The notes: a model not told the origin generated them from the sequence alone. A DNA stretch of 64,000 nucleotides from Bacteroidales bacterium (GCA_023229135.1 JALNZT010000010.1:1-64000); one strand, 5' to 3'. Shown: positions 1 through 8,097, numbered from the stretch's first letter. Numbers and translations: made by a program.

Positions 1-30
1 TATCAGTTACACTAAGAAGAAAGAAGTAAT

Positions 31-534
31 ATGAAAAGAATAGTTTCAGTATTTATTTTGGTAAGTGTTATTACATTAGGGTGTTCTTCGCAAAGCTTGC
101 AAGAAAAGAAATGCGTGGAAGCATTCAATACAACAGATGTTGACATTTATAATGAAATTAATGGAGTTGTAATTATGAAATTATTCTTGCCTTACAGTAT
201 TGAAGGCGCAGAACATATTATAAAAATTATAGCAGCAAAAGAAAGTTGGTTGAAGATTGAGATACCTACATTATTTAATGCAACTGCCTGGGTTAATGCA
301 GGCTCATTTAGTATTGCAACTCGTAATTACCAAAATGAAGCAATTAGTTTATATCAAAAACCTGATACAGAGGCACTGGTTGTAGGAGAATTTAAGCAAC
401 AACAATTGGTTAAAATTTATTCTGTCAATAAAAGTTGGGCACTAGTTAAAGCAAAAAATAAGAATGGAGAATGGATTGAGGGGTGGTTGGAACCCGAAAT
501 GCAATGTGGTAATCCTTATACAATATGTCCTTGA
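31..534 (+). CDS. Lipoprotein with C-terminal SH3-like domain, unknown function
   Basis: A 167-residue protein with a short basic N-terminus, a hydrophobic stretch and a lipobox ending in Cys18 (ITLGC), so it is probably a lipidated envelope protein. Two beta-rich segments follow. The C-terminal part (about residues 105-155, with ISLYQKPD, VVGEF, WALVK and WIEGWL) has the spacing of a bacterial SH3 (SH3b) domain, which in other proteins binds peptide or cell-wall ligands. The tail contains two cysteines (CGNPYTIC) that could form a disulfide. A purine-rich AAGAAGAAAG tract lies just upstream of the ATG. The gene stands alone, with a MITE-like repeat downstream. The ligand cannot be inferred. 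The lipoprotein call is firm and the SH3 call moderate. Confidence 0.7.
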   Translation: MKRIVSVFILVSVITLGCSSQSLQEKKCVEAFNTTDVDIYNEINGVVIMKLFLPYSIEGAEHIIKIIAAKESWLKIEIPTLFNATAWVNAGSFSIATRNYQNEAISLYQKPDTEALVVGEFKQQQLVKIYSVNKSWALVKAKNKNGEWIEGWLEPEMQCGNPYTICP

Positions 535-592
535 ATATAAGAACGGGTGGAAAGCGGTATCAGCTACAACAAAATTCAATACCCCGCTCAGC

Positions 593-735
593 ATAGTCTG
601 CGACTACGTCGCCAAAACTTACTAAAAACATTAATTTTGAAAATTGAAATCCTGTAAGAATCAATCTGCCTGGAATCAGACTGGTAAAGCTTGGAATAAA
701 CTATAGCTGACCTAGTCGTAGCCTCCGAGAGAGGG
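593..735. repeat. MITE-like repeat, copy A
   Basis: A roughly 140-bp element with a near copy (copy B) at 1934-2052. The core 601-676 matches 1943-2017 at most positions, in the same orientation, including the exact string ATTAATTTTGAAAATTGAAA. The outer ends are inverted and complementary: CTGCGACTACG at the left and CTAGTCGTAG at the right. There is no ORF. Short size, terminal inverted repeats and two copies around a gene cassette fit a non-autonomous mobile element or a REP-like repeat. The exact borders are estimated by eye. Confidence 0.65.
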
Positions 736-742
736 AAAGGTT

Positions 743-1135
743 TTAAGCATCCCAGGGGTTAATTAATTGTAAGCCTTCAATATTTTTAAAATCAGAAATA
801 TTGCGGGAAACCAAAGTGAGTTCGTAAACCAAGGCGGTAGCTGCAATTATAGCATCGGGTAGTTTTATTTTATGCTTTTTGCGGATATCGGCAGTCTTAT
901 ATTTTATGGGTTGTTCCAGTTCAATTACAAGGGCATCGTCAATAAAATTGCGCAACACTTCTAAATCCTTTTCAGTTGCAGTTTTCCAGCAAAGTAGTTC
1001 AATTTCGGTAATGGACGAGATTACCGGACGGGCTTCGTTAACCAATTTATCCATGAATTTCTCAGCAGAAGGTGAAAATTGTTGCTGTAGGTAATAAATC
1101 ACCGTGTTTGTGTCCCATACAAATTTTATTCCCAT
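743..1135 (-). CDS. PIN-domain toxin, VapC-like ribonuclease
   Basis: A 130-residue single-domain protein of the PIN family, the usual length for a VapC toxin. The acidic metal-binding set is present: Asp8 in VWDTN, Glu44/Glu46 in TEIEL, Asp94 in KLPDAIIAAT and Asp115 near the end (SRNISDF). VapC toxins cleave tRNA or rRNA when their antitoxin is degraded. The gene starts inside the end of the small upstream gene (10-bp overlap), the usual translationally coupled antitoxin-toxin order. Target RNA unknown. The family call is strong and the toxin role is inferred from context. Confidence 0.85.
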   Translation of the reverse strand: MGIKFVWDTNTVIYYLQQQFSPSAEKFMDKLVNEARPVISSITEIELLCWKTATEKDLEVLRNFIDDALVIELEQPIKYKTADIRKKHKIKLPDAIIAATALVYELTLVSRNISDFKNIEGLQLINPWDA

Positions 1136-1338
1136 GAGCTTCGCAAATCATTTAGTTGATCGTCAACTTCATTAAGTGGCTGTTTTTGCATTGCCCCTTT
1201 ATACTTGACAGACCAATTTACAGTCCCTTGCTGCTGGCTTTTTTCTTTCCGTATCCGTATTAGCTTCAGGAGTTCCATATCCCGTATCAGTTTTACAGCC
1301 TTCTCATTTATTATATCTATTGTCAAAGTTTGCATCAT
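1126..1338 (-). CDS. Small antitoxin-like protein upstream of the PIN toxin
   Basis: The start is placed at the first of two adjacent ATG codons (1336-1338 or 1333-1335), giving about 70 residues beginning MMQTLTIDI. A longer frame to 1413 exists but would run into the xre gene, so it is not preferred. The product begins with a short beta strand (TLTIDI), followed by a helical stretch rich in Leu, Arg and Lys and a polar acidic tail. This is the layout of small antitoxins that pair with PIN toxins in Bacteroidota. The N-terminus would mediate dimerisation or DNA contact and the tail would occupy the toxin site. It overlaps the toxin gene by 10 bp and lies 10 bp after the xre stop. No named family could be assigned with certainty. 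Confidence 0.65.
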   Translation of the reverse strand: MMQTLTIDIINEKAVKLIRDMELLKLIRIRKEKSQQQGTVNWSVKYKGAMQKQPLNEVDDQLNDLRSSWE

Positions 1339-1348
1339 ATCTATAAAA

Positions 1349-1714
1349 TTATTTAACAGCAATATTTTGCTGGAAAAAATCCTGAAATTTTTTCTTTGTG
1401 AGCATTGTATCAATCAAGCTGTAAATTACATTCCTGTCTTCATCTTCCAGTTGTTCAATCAGTTTAATCTTTTCATTAGCGGTCTTGTCCTCTACTGTAA
1501 CCACTTTTGGCAAATGGTCATCAGGGTTTAATAGCTGGTCTATTGTAACGTCAAACAGTTTGGCCAACTTGTTTAAAACCTCAATAGAAGGTTGCCTGTG
1601 GTCGTTTTCCACTTTATTGTAGTTGCTTTGGCTTAAACCCACCTCAATAGCAACTTCTTTTTGCTGTAAACCCTTCTGTTTTCTGAGTTTTTTAATGTAT
1701 TCACCTATTGTCAT
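1349..1714 (-). CDS. XRE-family transcriptional regulator
   Basis: A 121-residue protein. Residues 1-62 form a Cro/C1-type helix-turn-helix (GEYIKKLRKQKGLQQKEVA, then VGLSQSNYNKVEND as recognition helix). The C-terminal half is helical and acidic and may dimerise. It is the first gene of a three-gene minus-strand cassette with the antitoxin-like and PIN genes, and is probably the autoregulator of this cassette. A divergent gene stub on the other strand shares the intergenic region, which holds a perfect TTGTC-N6-GACAA inverted repeat. Regulators of this kind often control small mobile elements or toxin-antitoxin modules. The domain call is strong; the target is inferred. Confidence 0.85.
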   Translation of the reverse strand: MTIGEYIKKLRKQKGLQQKEVAIEVGLSQSNYNKVENDHRQPSIEVLNKLAKLFDVTIDQLLNPDDHLPKVVTVEDKTANEKIKLIEQLEDEDRNVIYSLIDTMLTKKKFQDFFQQNIAVK

Positions 1715-1732
1715 AGCGAAAATTATTTTTTA

Positions 1733-1763
1733 CAAAAATATCAAAAAAAACAATTACGAGCAA
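1733..1763 (-). promoter_or_regulatory. Bacteroidota-type promoter of the xre-antitoxin-toxin cassette
   Basis: Read on the minus strand there is a TATTTTTG box at 1740-1733, matching TAnnTTTG. A TTG (in CTTG) lies at 1763-1761, with 20 bp between them. The start codon is at 1714, giving an untranslated leader of roughly 10-15 nt. Confidence 0.55.
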
Positions 1764-1783
1764 GATGTTGAAAAATAAAACAA

Positions 1784-1825
1784 TTTGAAATTATTTATTT
1801 AATTTATACTTGTCAAAAACGACAA
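1784..1825 (+). promoter_or_regulatory. Divergent promoter with palindromic operator
   Basis: On the plus strand TTTG (1784-1787) and TATACTTG (1805-1812) are separated by 17 bp, resembling a -33/-7 pair for the CHC2 gene stub at 1841. A perfect inverted repeat TTGTC-N6-GACAA (1810-1825) overlaps the -7 box, where a repressor would block transcription. The adjacent XRE protein is the natural candidate to bind it. Confidence 0.5.
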
Positions 1826-1840
1826 TAAATAATTTAGCTT

Positions 1841-1933
1841 ATGAAAACTCAGGACATAAAATCACACCTAAGCATTTTAACCGTGCTGCAACATTACAAT
1901 TTAAGCGCGAACAAGAACAACATGATAAAATAG
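1841..1933 (+). pseudogene. 5' stub of a CHC2 zinc-finger (primase-like) gene
   Basis: An ATG at 1841 opens a 30-codon frame (MKTQDIKSHLSILTVLQHYN, then LSANKNNMIK) ending in TAG at 1931. Bacteroidota mobile-element proteins with a CHC2 zinc finger commonly start this way: a helix, then LxxVLxHYxL, then a short link leading into CPFHxD. Here the frame stops exactly where the zinc-finger cysteine would follow, at the edge of repeat copy B (1934). This suggests insertion of the repeat, or deletion next to it, removed the rest of the gene. It has its own promoter-like boxes divergent from xre. The family is judged from memory of the N-terminal pattern only. Confidence 0.5.
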
Positions 1934-2052
1934 CGTAGCCTTCGACTACGTCGCCAGAACTTATAAAAAACATTAATTTTGAAAATTGAAACCCTGAAAA
2001 ATCAATCTGCTTGCAATAAATAAAGCCGTCGTAGTCGCAGACGCCGAGCAAG
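1934..2052. repeat. MITE-like repeat, copy B
   Basis: Second copy of the element at 593-735, same orientation of the core. The left end (GTAGCCTTCGACTACG) and right end (CGTAGTCGCAGACG) are inverted relatives of each other. The left end of this copy also resembles the reverse complement of the right end of copy A, and the reverse, as expected for terminal inverted repeats. It lies immediately after the truncated CHC2 gene. No coding capacity. Confidence 0.65.
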
Positions 2053-2072
2053 AGAATCCAACATACAATCTT

Positions 2073-2666
2073 TTAAAATAATTTCTCAACGTCTTCTTCA
2101 TCCAAATGTTTCATAATAATCTTGTTATGCTTATCAAAAACAAGAAACGAAGGAAAACCAGCGACATCTTCACAATCATCACATATTTCACCAATAAATT
2201 TTATCATTCTTTTCAGCGGGTTGCGGCTGACTGCATACCGATTAACATCAAGCATAAAAATACTTGTGCCTAAATTCTCTTTTCGTCTGTATTTCTCATA
2301 GTGAAATTTTGTTGTCCAATCATCCGATGCAATTAAAATTACAGTTCCCTCTTTGGCTTGTATTTTATGTACTAAACCCGGTACTTTTTCAATACTAAAT
2401 GGACACATAAAATTAAAAAATATAACTACTTTATTTTCAGTTTCAGCATTTTCCAGCATATTTAAAAGTAACTCGGAATCAATTGAATAAATCAGCGTAT
2501 CACTACTCCATGTATTATTATTAAAGCCTAACGTATCTGGTTTAAAGGACTCCCTCTTTGAGGGTGACATATCAAGATAATCGGGTGCCAAAATAGAACA
2601 GGAAGTAAGAAGCATGAAAATAAAACAAGCAATAACAAAGAAACCAGAAAAAGGTAATAATCTCAT
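2073..2666 (-). CDS. Thioredoxin-like lipoprotein
   Basis: The start chosen (ATG at 2666) puts a classical lipoprotein signal at the N-terminus: MRLLPF, a hydrophobic core, then lipobox LTSC. A frame up to 2789 exists but would overlap the dxs stop and bury the signal. The mature protein has a thioredoxin-like fold: a strand VVIFFNF followed by MCPFSIEKVP (the active-site position, CPFS with only one cysteine) and a cis-proline segment GFPSFLVF. A separate CDDC motif sits just before the cis-proline. It resembles TlpA/redoxin-like proteins of Bacteroidota and probably acts at the periplasmic face of a membrane. Substrate and redox role unknown. It follows dxs on the same strand with a gap of about 110 bp. 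Confidence 0.65.
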   Translation of the reverse strand: MRLLPFSGFFVIACFIFMLLTSCSILAPDYLDMSPSKRESFKPDTLGFNNNTWSSDTLIYSIDSELLLNMLENAETENKVVIFFNFMCPFSIEKVPGLVHKIQAKEGTVILIASDDWTTKFHYEKYRRKENLGTSIFMLDVNRYAVSRNPLKRMIKFIGEICDDCEDVAGFPSFLVFDKHNKIIMKHLDEEDVEKLF

Positions 2667-2775
2667 TAATAATTTCTTAACTATAACAACATCAAAAACA
2701 GAAATATTATTTCTTACTATCAATAAACTTGTTAATACAAACAGATCAAAAGGTTTAATGCACCAGTTTTGAGCC

Positions 2776-4554
2776 TTATAAAACATCAATTATCAAGCTC
2801 ACAATCCCCACCGCATCAAATCCACATATCCGCTGCAATTCCTCGGGCTTGCCGTGTGGCACAAATTGATCAGGTACACCAAGCCGGATTATCTTTTTCT
2901 GAAAATCATTTTCCTGCGCCCACTCCATTAATGCACTTCCCATACCGCCATTTATTGCGCCGTCTTCAACCGTGATAATTATTTCGTGCTGCTCAAAAGC
3001 TTCTATTAACAACTTATTATCCAGCGGTTTTAAAAAACGCAGATCGTAATGGCTGACAAAAATATTTTCTTTCTCCAAATTTTTCAAGGCCTCTTGCACA
3101 AAAATTCCCGCTTGGCCAATACTGATCAGGGCGATCTTTTTTCCTTCGGAAAGCTTTCTTCCTTTACCAATTGGCAAACTTTCATGTTTTACTTTCCAAT
3201 CCAATTTTGTTGCTTTTCCTCTTGGATAGCGGATCACGAAAGGGCCTTCACGGAACTCAGAAGCTGTAAACATTAGCTGCTGCAACTCAATTTCATTCAT
3301 AGGCGCAGCAATAATCAAATTGGGAATGCAGCGCAGATAAGCCAGATCGAAAACGCCGTGATGTGTGGCGCCATCTTCACCCACCAGACCAGCCCTGTCA
3401 ATGCAAAGCACCACTGGCAGCTTTTGCAAGGCGATATCATGGATAAGTTGGTCGTAAGCGCGCTGCAAAAAAGTAGAATAAATCACGCAAAACGGAATCA
3501 AACCCTGCGTTGCCAGTCCGGCAGAAAATGTGAGTGCATGTTGCTCGGCAATGCCCACATCAAAGCAGCGATCGGGAAATTTCTCCATCAGTGGCAACAA
3601 ATGACTTCCGGTAGGCATGGCAGGTGTAACACCAACAATCTTTGGGTTTTGCTGTGCCAATTCCAATAAAGTTTCTCCAAAAACTTCCTGATAAAGCGGA
3701 ATCCTGTTTTCCACAGGCTGCACATCCGGTAAGTCGCCTGTTAGCCGGTCAAAAATCCCTGGTGCGTGGTAGCGTACCTGGTCTTTTTCGGCCTGCTCAA
3801 AACCTTTGCCTTTTGTGGTAATTACATGCAGCAAACGCACGCCTTTCATGGCTTTCACAGCTTCGAGGGCAGGCAGTAATTCCTCAAAATTATGTCCATT
3901 CACAGGGCCGTTGCAGGCAATGCCAAAAGCTTCGAAAAGCGGATTGGAAAAAGCCTGGCTGCTGTGTTTTTCGGCCTGACGGACAAGGTAATCTTTTAGC
4001 GCTCCGGCACTTTTGTCGATAGCTATCCCATTGTCGTTTAAGATGATAAGCAAGTTTATGCCGCTATCACCAGCCTGATTTAAAGCCTCGAAAAACATGC
4101 CGCCTGTTATAGCACCGTCGCCGATTACGGCAATATGTTGTTGATCCGGCTTTCCTTGTAATTTCGCTGCCACCGCCATTCCTACAGCCGCCGAAACTGA
4201 AGTTGAAGCATGGCCGGTGCCAAAAGCATCATACACACTTTCGTTCATCACCGGAAAGCCACTTAGACCACCCAATTTACGCAAGCTGTAAAAGTTAGCT
4301 TTTCTTCCAGTCAGAATTTTGTGGCCATACGCCTGGTGACCAACATCCCAAATCAGCTTGTCATTTGGCGTGTCAAACAGAAAATGCAGTGCGATCGTTA
4401 GTTCCACCACACCAAGCGAAGCACCGAGATGACCGGGATTTACCGAAGTCACATCTAAAATATATGACCTCAACTCTTCTGCCAGGGTAGGAAACTGTGC
4501 CGGCGAAAGCTTACGGAGGTCAGCGGGATCATTAATTTTAGAGAATAAAGACAT
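2776..4554 (-). CDS. dxs: 1-deoxy-D-xylulose-5-phosphate synthase
   Basis: A thiamine-diphosphate enzyme that joins pyruvate and glyceraldehyde 3-phosphate, the first step of the MEP isoprenoid pathway. Visible motifs: NPGHLGASLG (residues 39-48, catalytic His42), VGHQAYGHK, GTGHASTS, the ThDP/Mg loop GDGAITGG (145-152) with DNGIAID, and the pyrimidine-domain signature DRAGLVGEDGATHHGVFD. The length of 592 residues is somewhat below the more usual 620-640; all domains are present, so this looks like natural variation. It lies at the distal end of the suf gene block, 82 bp after sufT. A TAAATTTG box at 4587-4580 (minus) may give it extra transcription. MEP enzymes IspG and IspH need Fe-S clusters, a plausible reason for the pairing with suf. 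Confidence 0.96.
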   Translation of the reverse strand: MSLFSKINDPADLRKLSPAQFPTLAEELRSYILDVTSVNPGHLGASLGVVELTIALHFLFDTPNDKLIWDVGHQAYGHKILTGRKANFYSLRKLGGLSGFPVMNESVYDAFGTGHASTSVSAAVGMAVAAKLQGKPDQQHIAVIGDGAITGGMFFEALNQAGDSGINLLIILNDNGIAIDKSAGALKDYLVRQAEKHSSQAFSNPLFEAFGIACNGPVNGHNFEELLPALEAVKAMKGVRLLHVITTKGKGFEQAEKDQVRYHAPGIFDRLTGDLPDVQPVENRIPLYQEVFGETLLELAQQNPKIVGVTPAMPTGSHLLPLMEKFPDRCFDVGIAEQHALTFSAGLATQGLIPFCVIYSTFLQRAYDQLIHDIALQKLPVVLCIDRAGLVGEDGATHHGVFDLAYLRCIPNLIIAAPMNEIELQQLMFTASEFREGPFVIRYPRGKATKLDWKVKHESLPIGKGRKLSEGKKIALISIGQAGIFVQEALKNLEKENIFVSHYDLRFLKPLDNKLLIEAFEQHEIIITVEDGAINGGMGSALMEWAQENDFQKKIIRLGVPDQFVPHGKPEELQRICGFDAVGIVSLIIDVL

Positions 4555-4636
4555 GGTCTGGCCGATTTAGCATGAAAGTCAAATTTACGAAAAGAAGCCT
4601 GCAATCAGGATTGTCGAGCTGTGAAAAGCTCGTGGT

Positions 4637-4957
4637 TTACAAAAAACCCAGATCCAGCTTTGCTTCATCCGACAGCATATCCTCGTCCCAGGGTGGCTCA
4701 AAAGTCAGCTCAACTTCGCTACTTCTTACGCCGTCAATATCGCCTACTTTTTGTTTCACTTCTAACGGAAGGCTCTCAGCTACAGGGCAATTGGGCGTTG
4801 TGAGCGTCATCAACACATGCACATCCGCCTCATCATTGACGTTGATTTCGTAAATCAGACCCAGATCATAAATATTTACCGGAATTTCAGGATCGTAAAT
4901 GGTTCTTATAACAGTAAGAATATCCTTTTCAATCTTTGTTCTATCTATTGTTGACAT
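4637..4957 (-). CDS. sufT: SufT-like MIP18/DUF59 Fe-S assembly protein
   Basis: A 106-residue MIP18/DUF59 (PaaD-like) protein with the family signatures DPEIPVNIYDLGLIYEI and TLTTPNCPVAESLP, including the conserved Cys in the TPNCP loop. SufT-type proteins help maturation or delivery of Fe-S clusters to client proteins. The gene follows sufE by about 11 bp in the suf operon, the typical Bacteroidota arrangement. The family is certain; the precise role is known only in a few organisms. Confidence 0.9.
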   Translation of the reverse strand: MSTIDRTKIEKDILTVIRTIYDPEIPVNIYDLGLIYEINVNDEADVHVLMTLTTPNCPVAESLPLEVKQKVGDIDGVRSSEVELTFEPPWDEDMLSDEAKLDLGFL

Positions 4958-4968
4958 GATATTAAAGC

Positions 4969-5394
4969 TTAGTTATCTTGTTTGAGTTTATAAACCTGCG
5001 CGTAGAGTTTCATCTGTTTCAGCATGGAGACCAATCCATTAGAACGTGTGGGAGATAAATGATCCTTCAGTCCAATCTGATCGATAAAATCTGCATTCGC
5101 TTCCAAAATTTCTTCGGGCGTATGGCCTGAAAAAACACGAATCAACAGGTTTACAATACCTTTGGTGATCACCGCATCACTATCGGCGGTAAAACTAATC
5201 TTACCTTCTTTCAACTCAGAATGCAACCAAACCCTTGATTGGCAGCCGCTGATAAGGTGATTATTGGTTTTATAGCGTTCATCAATTTTGGGCATGTCTT
5301 TGCCCATTTCGATGAGGTAATTGTATTTATCCATCCAATCCTCGAACATCGAAAATTCGCTAATAATTTCTTGTTGTGTTTCTGTAATTGTCAT
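4969..5394 (-). CDS. sufE: SufE cysteine desulfurase sulfur acceptor
   Basis: A 141-residue SufE family protein. It accepts persulfide sulfur from SufS on a conserved cysteine, seen here as Cys51 in HLISGCQSRVW, and passes it to the SufBCD scaffold. Other family features are the early FEDWMDKYNYLIEMG segment, the SDAVITKGIVNLLIRV segment and the late LSPTRSNGL segment. It lies between sufS and sufT in one operon with short gaps, so the desulfurase pair is encoded together. Confidence 0.95.
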   Translation of the reverse strand: MTITETQQEIISEFSMFEDWMDKYNYLIEMGKDMPKIDERYKTNNHLISGCQSRVWLHSELKEGKISFTADSDAVITKGIVNLLIRVFSGHTPEEILEANADFIDQIGLKDHLSPTRSNGLVSMLKQMKLYAQVYKLKQDN

Positions 5395-5428
5395 GGTATT
5401 CTATTTTTTTCTACTTGCTATCAAGCAC

Positions 5429-6661
5429 TTAGCGTAACATACTAACCGCCTTTTCGACGGCTTTGACCAATTTTTCCACTTCTTCTTCCGTATTATAAAA
5501 TGCGAAAGAGGCACGCACTGTTCCCGGCACGTCAAAGCGTGTCATCACCGGTTGTGCACAATGGTGTCCGGTGCGCACTGCTACACTCATTTTATCCACC
5601 AAAGTACCAATATCAGAAGGATGTGTCCCGTCAACCACGAAGGAAATCACGCCGGCGCGATGGATTGGCTCACCAATAAACCGCATGCCTGGAATTGTTT
5701 GAAGCATTTCTAAAGCTTGCCGCACGATCCCATTTTCGTATGCTTCAAGTGATTTCATATCGTACTGCCTGATGAATTTTATCGCGGCTTCAAGTCCCAA
5801 AACTCCCGCCACATAGGGCGTTCCGGCCTCAAACTTAAATGGTAGCTGGTTAAAAGTGGTTTCTTCAAAGCTCACCTGATCGACCATCTCGCCACCAAAT
5901 TGCCAGGGCGGCATTTTTTCTAACCATTCCGTTTTTGCGTATAAAACGCCAATTCCCATCGGGGCAAACATTTTATGGCCTGAGAACACAAAAAAATCGC
6001 AGTCCAGATCCTGAACATCAACTGTGGTATGTGCAACAGATTGCGCACCATCAACAAGCACTGGAATGCCAAAATCATGCGCTAAGCGAATCATTTCCTT
6101 CACCGGATTGATAGTTCCTAATGCATTTGAGATATGCGTAATAGCCACCAATTTTGGCTTTTGACTTAAAAGTTGCTTGAATTGTTCCAGGTCAATTTCG
6201 CCTTTATTAGTGAGCTCAGCAACTAATAGTTTTGTCTTATTTTGCAAGCAAATTTGTTGCCAGGGCACAAGGTTTGAGTGGTGTTCCATGCCCGAAATCA
6301 AAACGCTATCACCCTCTTGCAATAGAAACTGTTTCAAGCTGCCAGCCAATAAGTTAACAGATTCGGTAGTGCCACGTGTAAAAATAATTTCGTGAGCAAC
6401 TGCGGCATTTATAAAATCAGCAACAGTTTTACGGGCATTTTCATAAGCTTCTGTAGCTTGCTGACTTAGATAATGCACGCCCCGGTGAATATTGGTGTTT
6501 TCGTGGCTGTAATAGGCAACTATTCTGTCTATTACCGACTGCGGCTTCTGAGTAGTTGCAGCATTGTCGAGATATACAAGCGGTTTGCCATACACATTTT
6601 GGTGCAGGGCAGGAAACTGCGCGCGCAATTCCAACATTTCGCCGGCAGTAAATTTCGTCAT
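5429..6661 (-). CDS. sufS: SufS cysteine desulfurase
   Basis: A 410-residue PLP enzyme of the group II (SufS/CsdA) desulfurases. It removes sulfur from L-cysteine as a persulfide, giving alanine. The PLP lysine is Lys230 in FSGHKMFAPMG, and the persulfide cysteine is Cys368 in RTGHHCAQP. Cofactor-contact motifs LDNAATTQKP (31-40), RGTTESVN and GMEHHSN are present. The ATG overlaps the sufD stop by one base (TGATG), indicating translational coupling. The substrate sulfur goes to SufE encoded just downstream. Confidence 0.96.
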   Translation of the reverse strand: MTKFTAGEMLELRAQFPALHQNVYGKPLVYLDNAATTQKPQSVIDRIVAYYSHENTNIHRGVHYLSQQATEAYENARKTVADFINAAVAHEIIFTRGTTESVNLLAGSLKQFLLQEGDSVLISGMEHHSNLVPWQQICLQNKTKLLVAELTNKGEIDLEQFKQLLSQKPKLVAITHISNALGTINPVKEMIRLAHDFGIPVLVDGAQSVAHTTVDVQDLDCDFFVFSGHKMFAPMGIGVLYAKTEWLEKMPPWQFGGEMVDQVSFEETTFNQLPFKFEAGTPYVAGVLGLEAAIKFIRQYDMKSLEAYENGIVRQALEMLQTIPGMRFIGEPIHRAGVISFVVDGTHPSDIGTLVDKMSVAVRTGHHCAQPVMTRFDVPGTVRASFAFYNTEEEVEKLVKAVEKAVSMLR

Positions 6662-8085
6662 CAGATTTGGCTTAAATCAATATCAAAATGATATTCTTTA
6701 TCTGGTGTACCACAATGTAGCACGCATTTCTCACAAACAGAAAGCTCACCACGCAGGCGTTTTTTCACCATGTCATCAATGCGCTGACGAAGCGGTTCGA
6801 TGGAAATCTCGTTGATAATATCTGCAGCGAAAGCATACAATAAAAGCATGCGTGCATTGTCAGCACTGATGCCGCGCGAACGGATATAGAACATCGCTTC
6901 CTGATCGAGTTGCCCCACCGTGGCACCATGGCTACATTTCACATCGTCGGCATAAATTTCCAAAAACGGCATGGTATTAATCGTGGCCGTCGATTTCAGC
7001 ATAATATTGTTATTATTCTGATAGGCATTGGTTTGTTGAGCGTCACGTGCTACGTATATATAACCGTTGAAAACGCCCGATGCTTCATCGTCTAAAATAC
7101 CTTTAAACAGCTCATTACTGGTGCAATTTGGCACATTGTGATCAATACGTATTTGATTATCGATATGCTGTTCTTTGTCCATCAAATACAAACCCAATAC
7201 ATCAGCATGAGCGCCCTGTCCGTCCAGTTTCACATGAATACTATTCCGAATCAGGCCACAGTTGAAGGTGAGGGTATTGGTTTTAATGGTGCTATTGGCC
7301 ATTTGCTTTATAAAAGTGGAGTTGATAAGTGCTGAATTATCATTCAAATTTTGCAGCTTATACAGCTCAAGATGAGCGTTTTCGTCCACGAAAAATTCAG
7401 TTACCGTGTTCACCAGACTGGCCTGATGATCTACGCTATCATCGCAGTGCATCAGGCTTAGCTCGCTATTTTTTCCCAGAATAATCAAGTTTCTGCTTTG
7501 TACGAAAAGCTGTTCTTTCCGGTTGATAATTTTGATGATTTGCAGTGTTTTGGTAACTTTCACACCATCCGGCACCCAGATAAAGACGCCATCCTGCATC
7601 ATGGCCGTATTAATTTGCACAAAGCCATTGCTCTCACTTCCGGTAATTTTCCCGTAATGTTTCTCAAAAAGTTCGGGATATGCTTTCATGGCGGCACTGA
7701 TACTTCCAACCACAACGCCGTCGGGCATTGTCTTTAAATCACCGGTTTTACTGGTGTACCAGCCGTTGAGCATCGAAATCGTTTCGGTATCGAAATCATG
7801 CACATCGCACTGAAAAATATCTTCAATATTTTCGGTAACAACCGGTGCTTTCAACTCATGAACGTAATCATCTTCAGTGAGTGCATCTACATCGGTATGA
7901 CGCCACATTTCAGTTCCAGAATGCGGAAAACCTTCTTTTTCAAAGACTTGAAAAGCATTTTCACGTATTTGACGTAGGTGGGGCGTATCATTTTCCGAGA
8001 TCAGTTCTTTATATTGACGATACTGGCCGATCAGCATTTCATCCAGCGTTTGTGTTTGCTGAAGCGTATCTTTTTCCATACTCAT
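6661..8085 (-). CDS. sufD: SufD Fe-S scaffold subunit
   Basis: A 474-residue SufBD-family protein. SufD partners SufB and SufC in the scaffold that builds Fe-S clusters and helps iron entry. The beta-helical core is evident from the regular hydrophobic pattern between about residues 130 and 400. The C-terminal SufBD signature includes DDVKCSHGATVGQLD and the RGIS segment. The C-terminal end carries an unusual CEKCVLHCG cluster of cysteines. A second ATG lies two codons in. It is 12 bp after sufC and overlaps the sufS start by one base. Confidence 0.95.
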   Translation of the reverse strand: MSMEKDTLQQTQTLDEMLIGQYRQYKELISENDTPHLRQIRENAFQVFEKEGFPHSGTEMWRHTDVDALTEDDYVHELKAPVVTENIEDIFQCDVHDFDTETISMLNGWYTSKTGDLKTMPDGVVVGSISAAMKAYPELFEKHYGKITGSESNGFVQINTAMMQDGVFIWVPDGVKVTKTLQIIKIINRKEQLFVQSRNLIILGKNSELSLMHCDDSVDHQASLVNTVTEFFVDENAHLELYKLQNLNDNSALINSTFIKQMANSTIKTNTLTFNCGLIRNSIHVKLDGQGAHADVLGLYLMDKEQHIDNQIRIDHNVPNCTSNELFKGILDDEASGVFNGYIYVARDAQQTNAYQNNNNIMLKSTATINTMPFLEIYADDVKCSHGATVGQLDQEAMFYIRSRGISADNARMLLLYAFAADIINEISIEPLRQRIDDMVKKRLRGELSVCEKCVLHCGTPDKEYHFDIDLSQI

Positions 8086-8097
8086 ATCTTGTTTTTT

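Noticed and set aside
1205..1531. Plus-strand ORF of 108 codons within the xre/antitoxin region
   Set aside because: Shadow of two minus-strand genes with recognisable domains; Cys/Phe/Ile-rich without family features.
1839..2051. Minus-strand 70-codon ORF across the CHC2 stub and repeat B
   Set aside because: It crosses a junction of two unrelated elements and shows no conserved pattern.
2667..2789. Longer N-terminus for the thioredoxin-like lipoprotein
   Set aside because: It would overlap dxs and place the lipoprotein signal 41 residues inside the protein.
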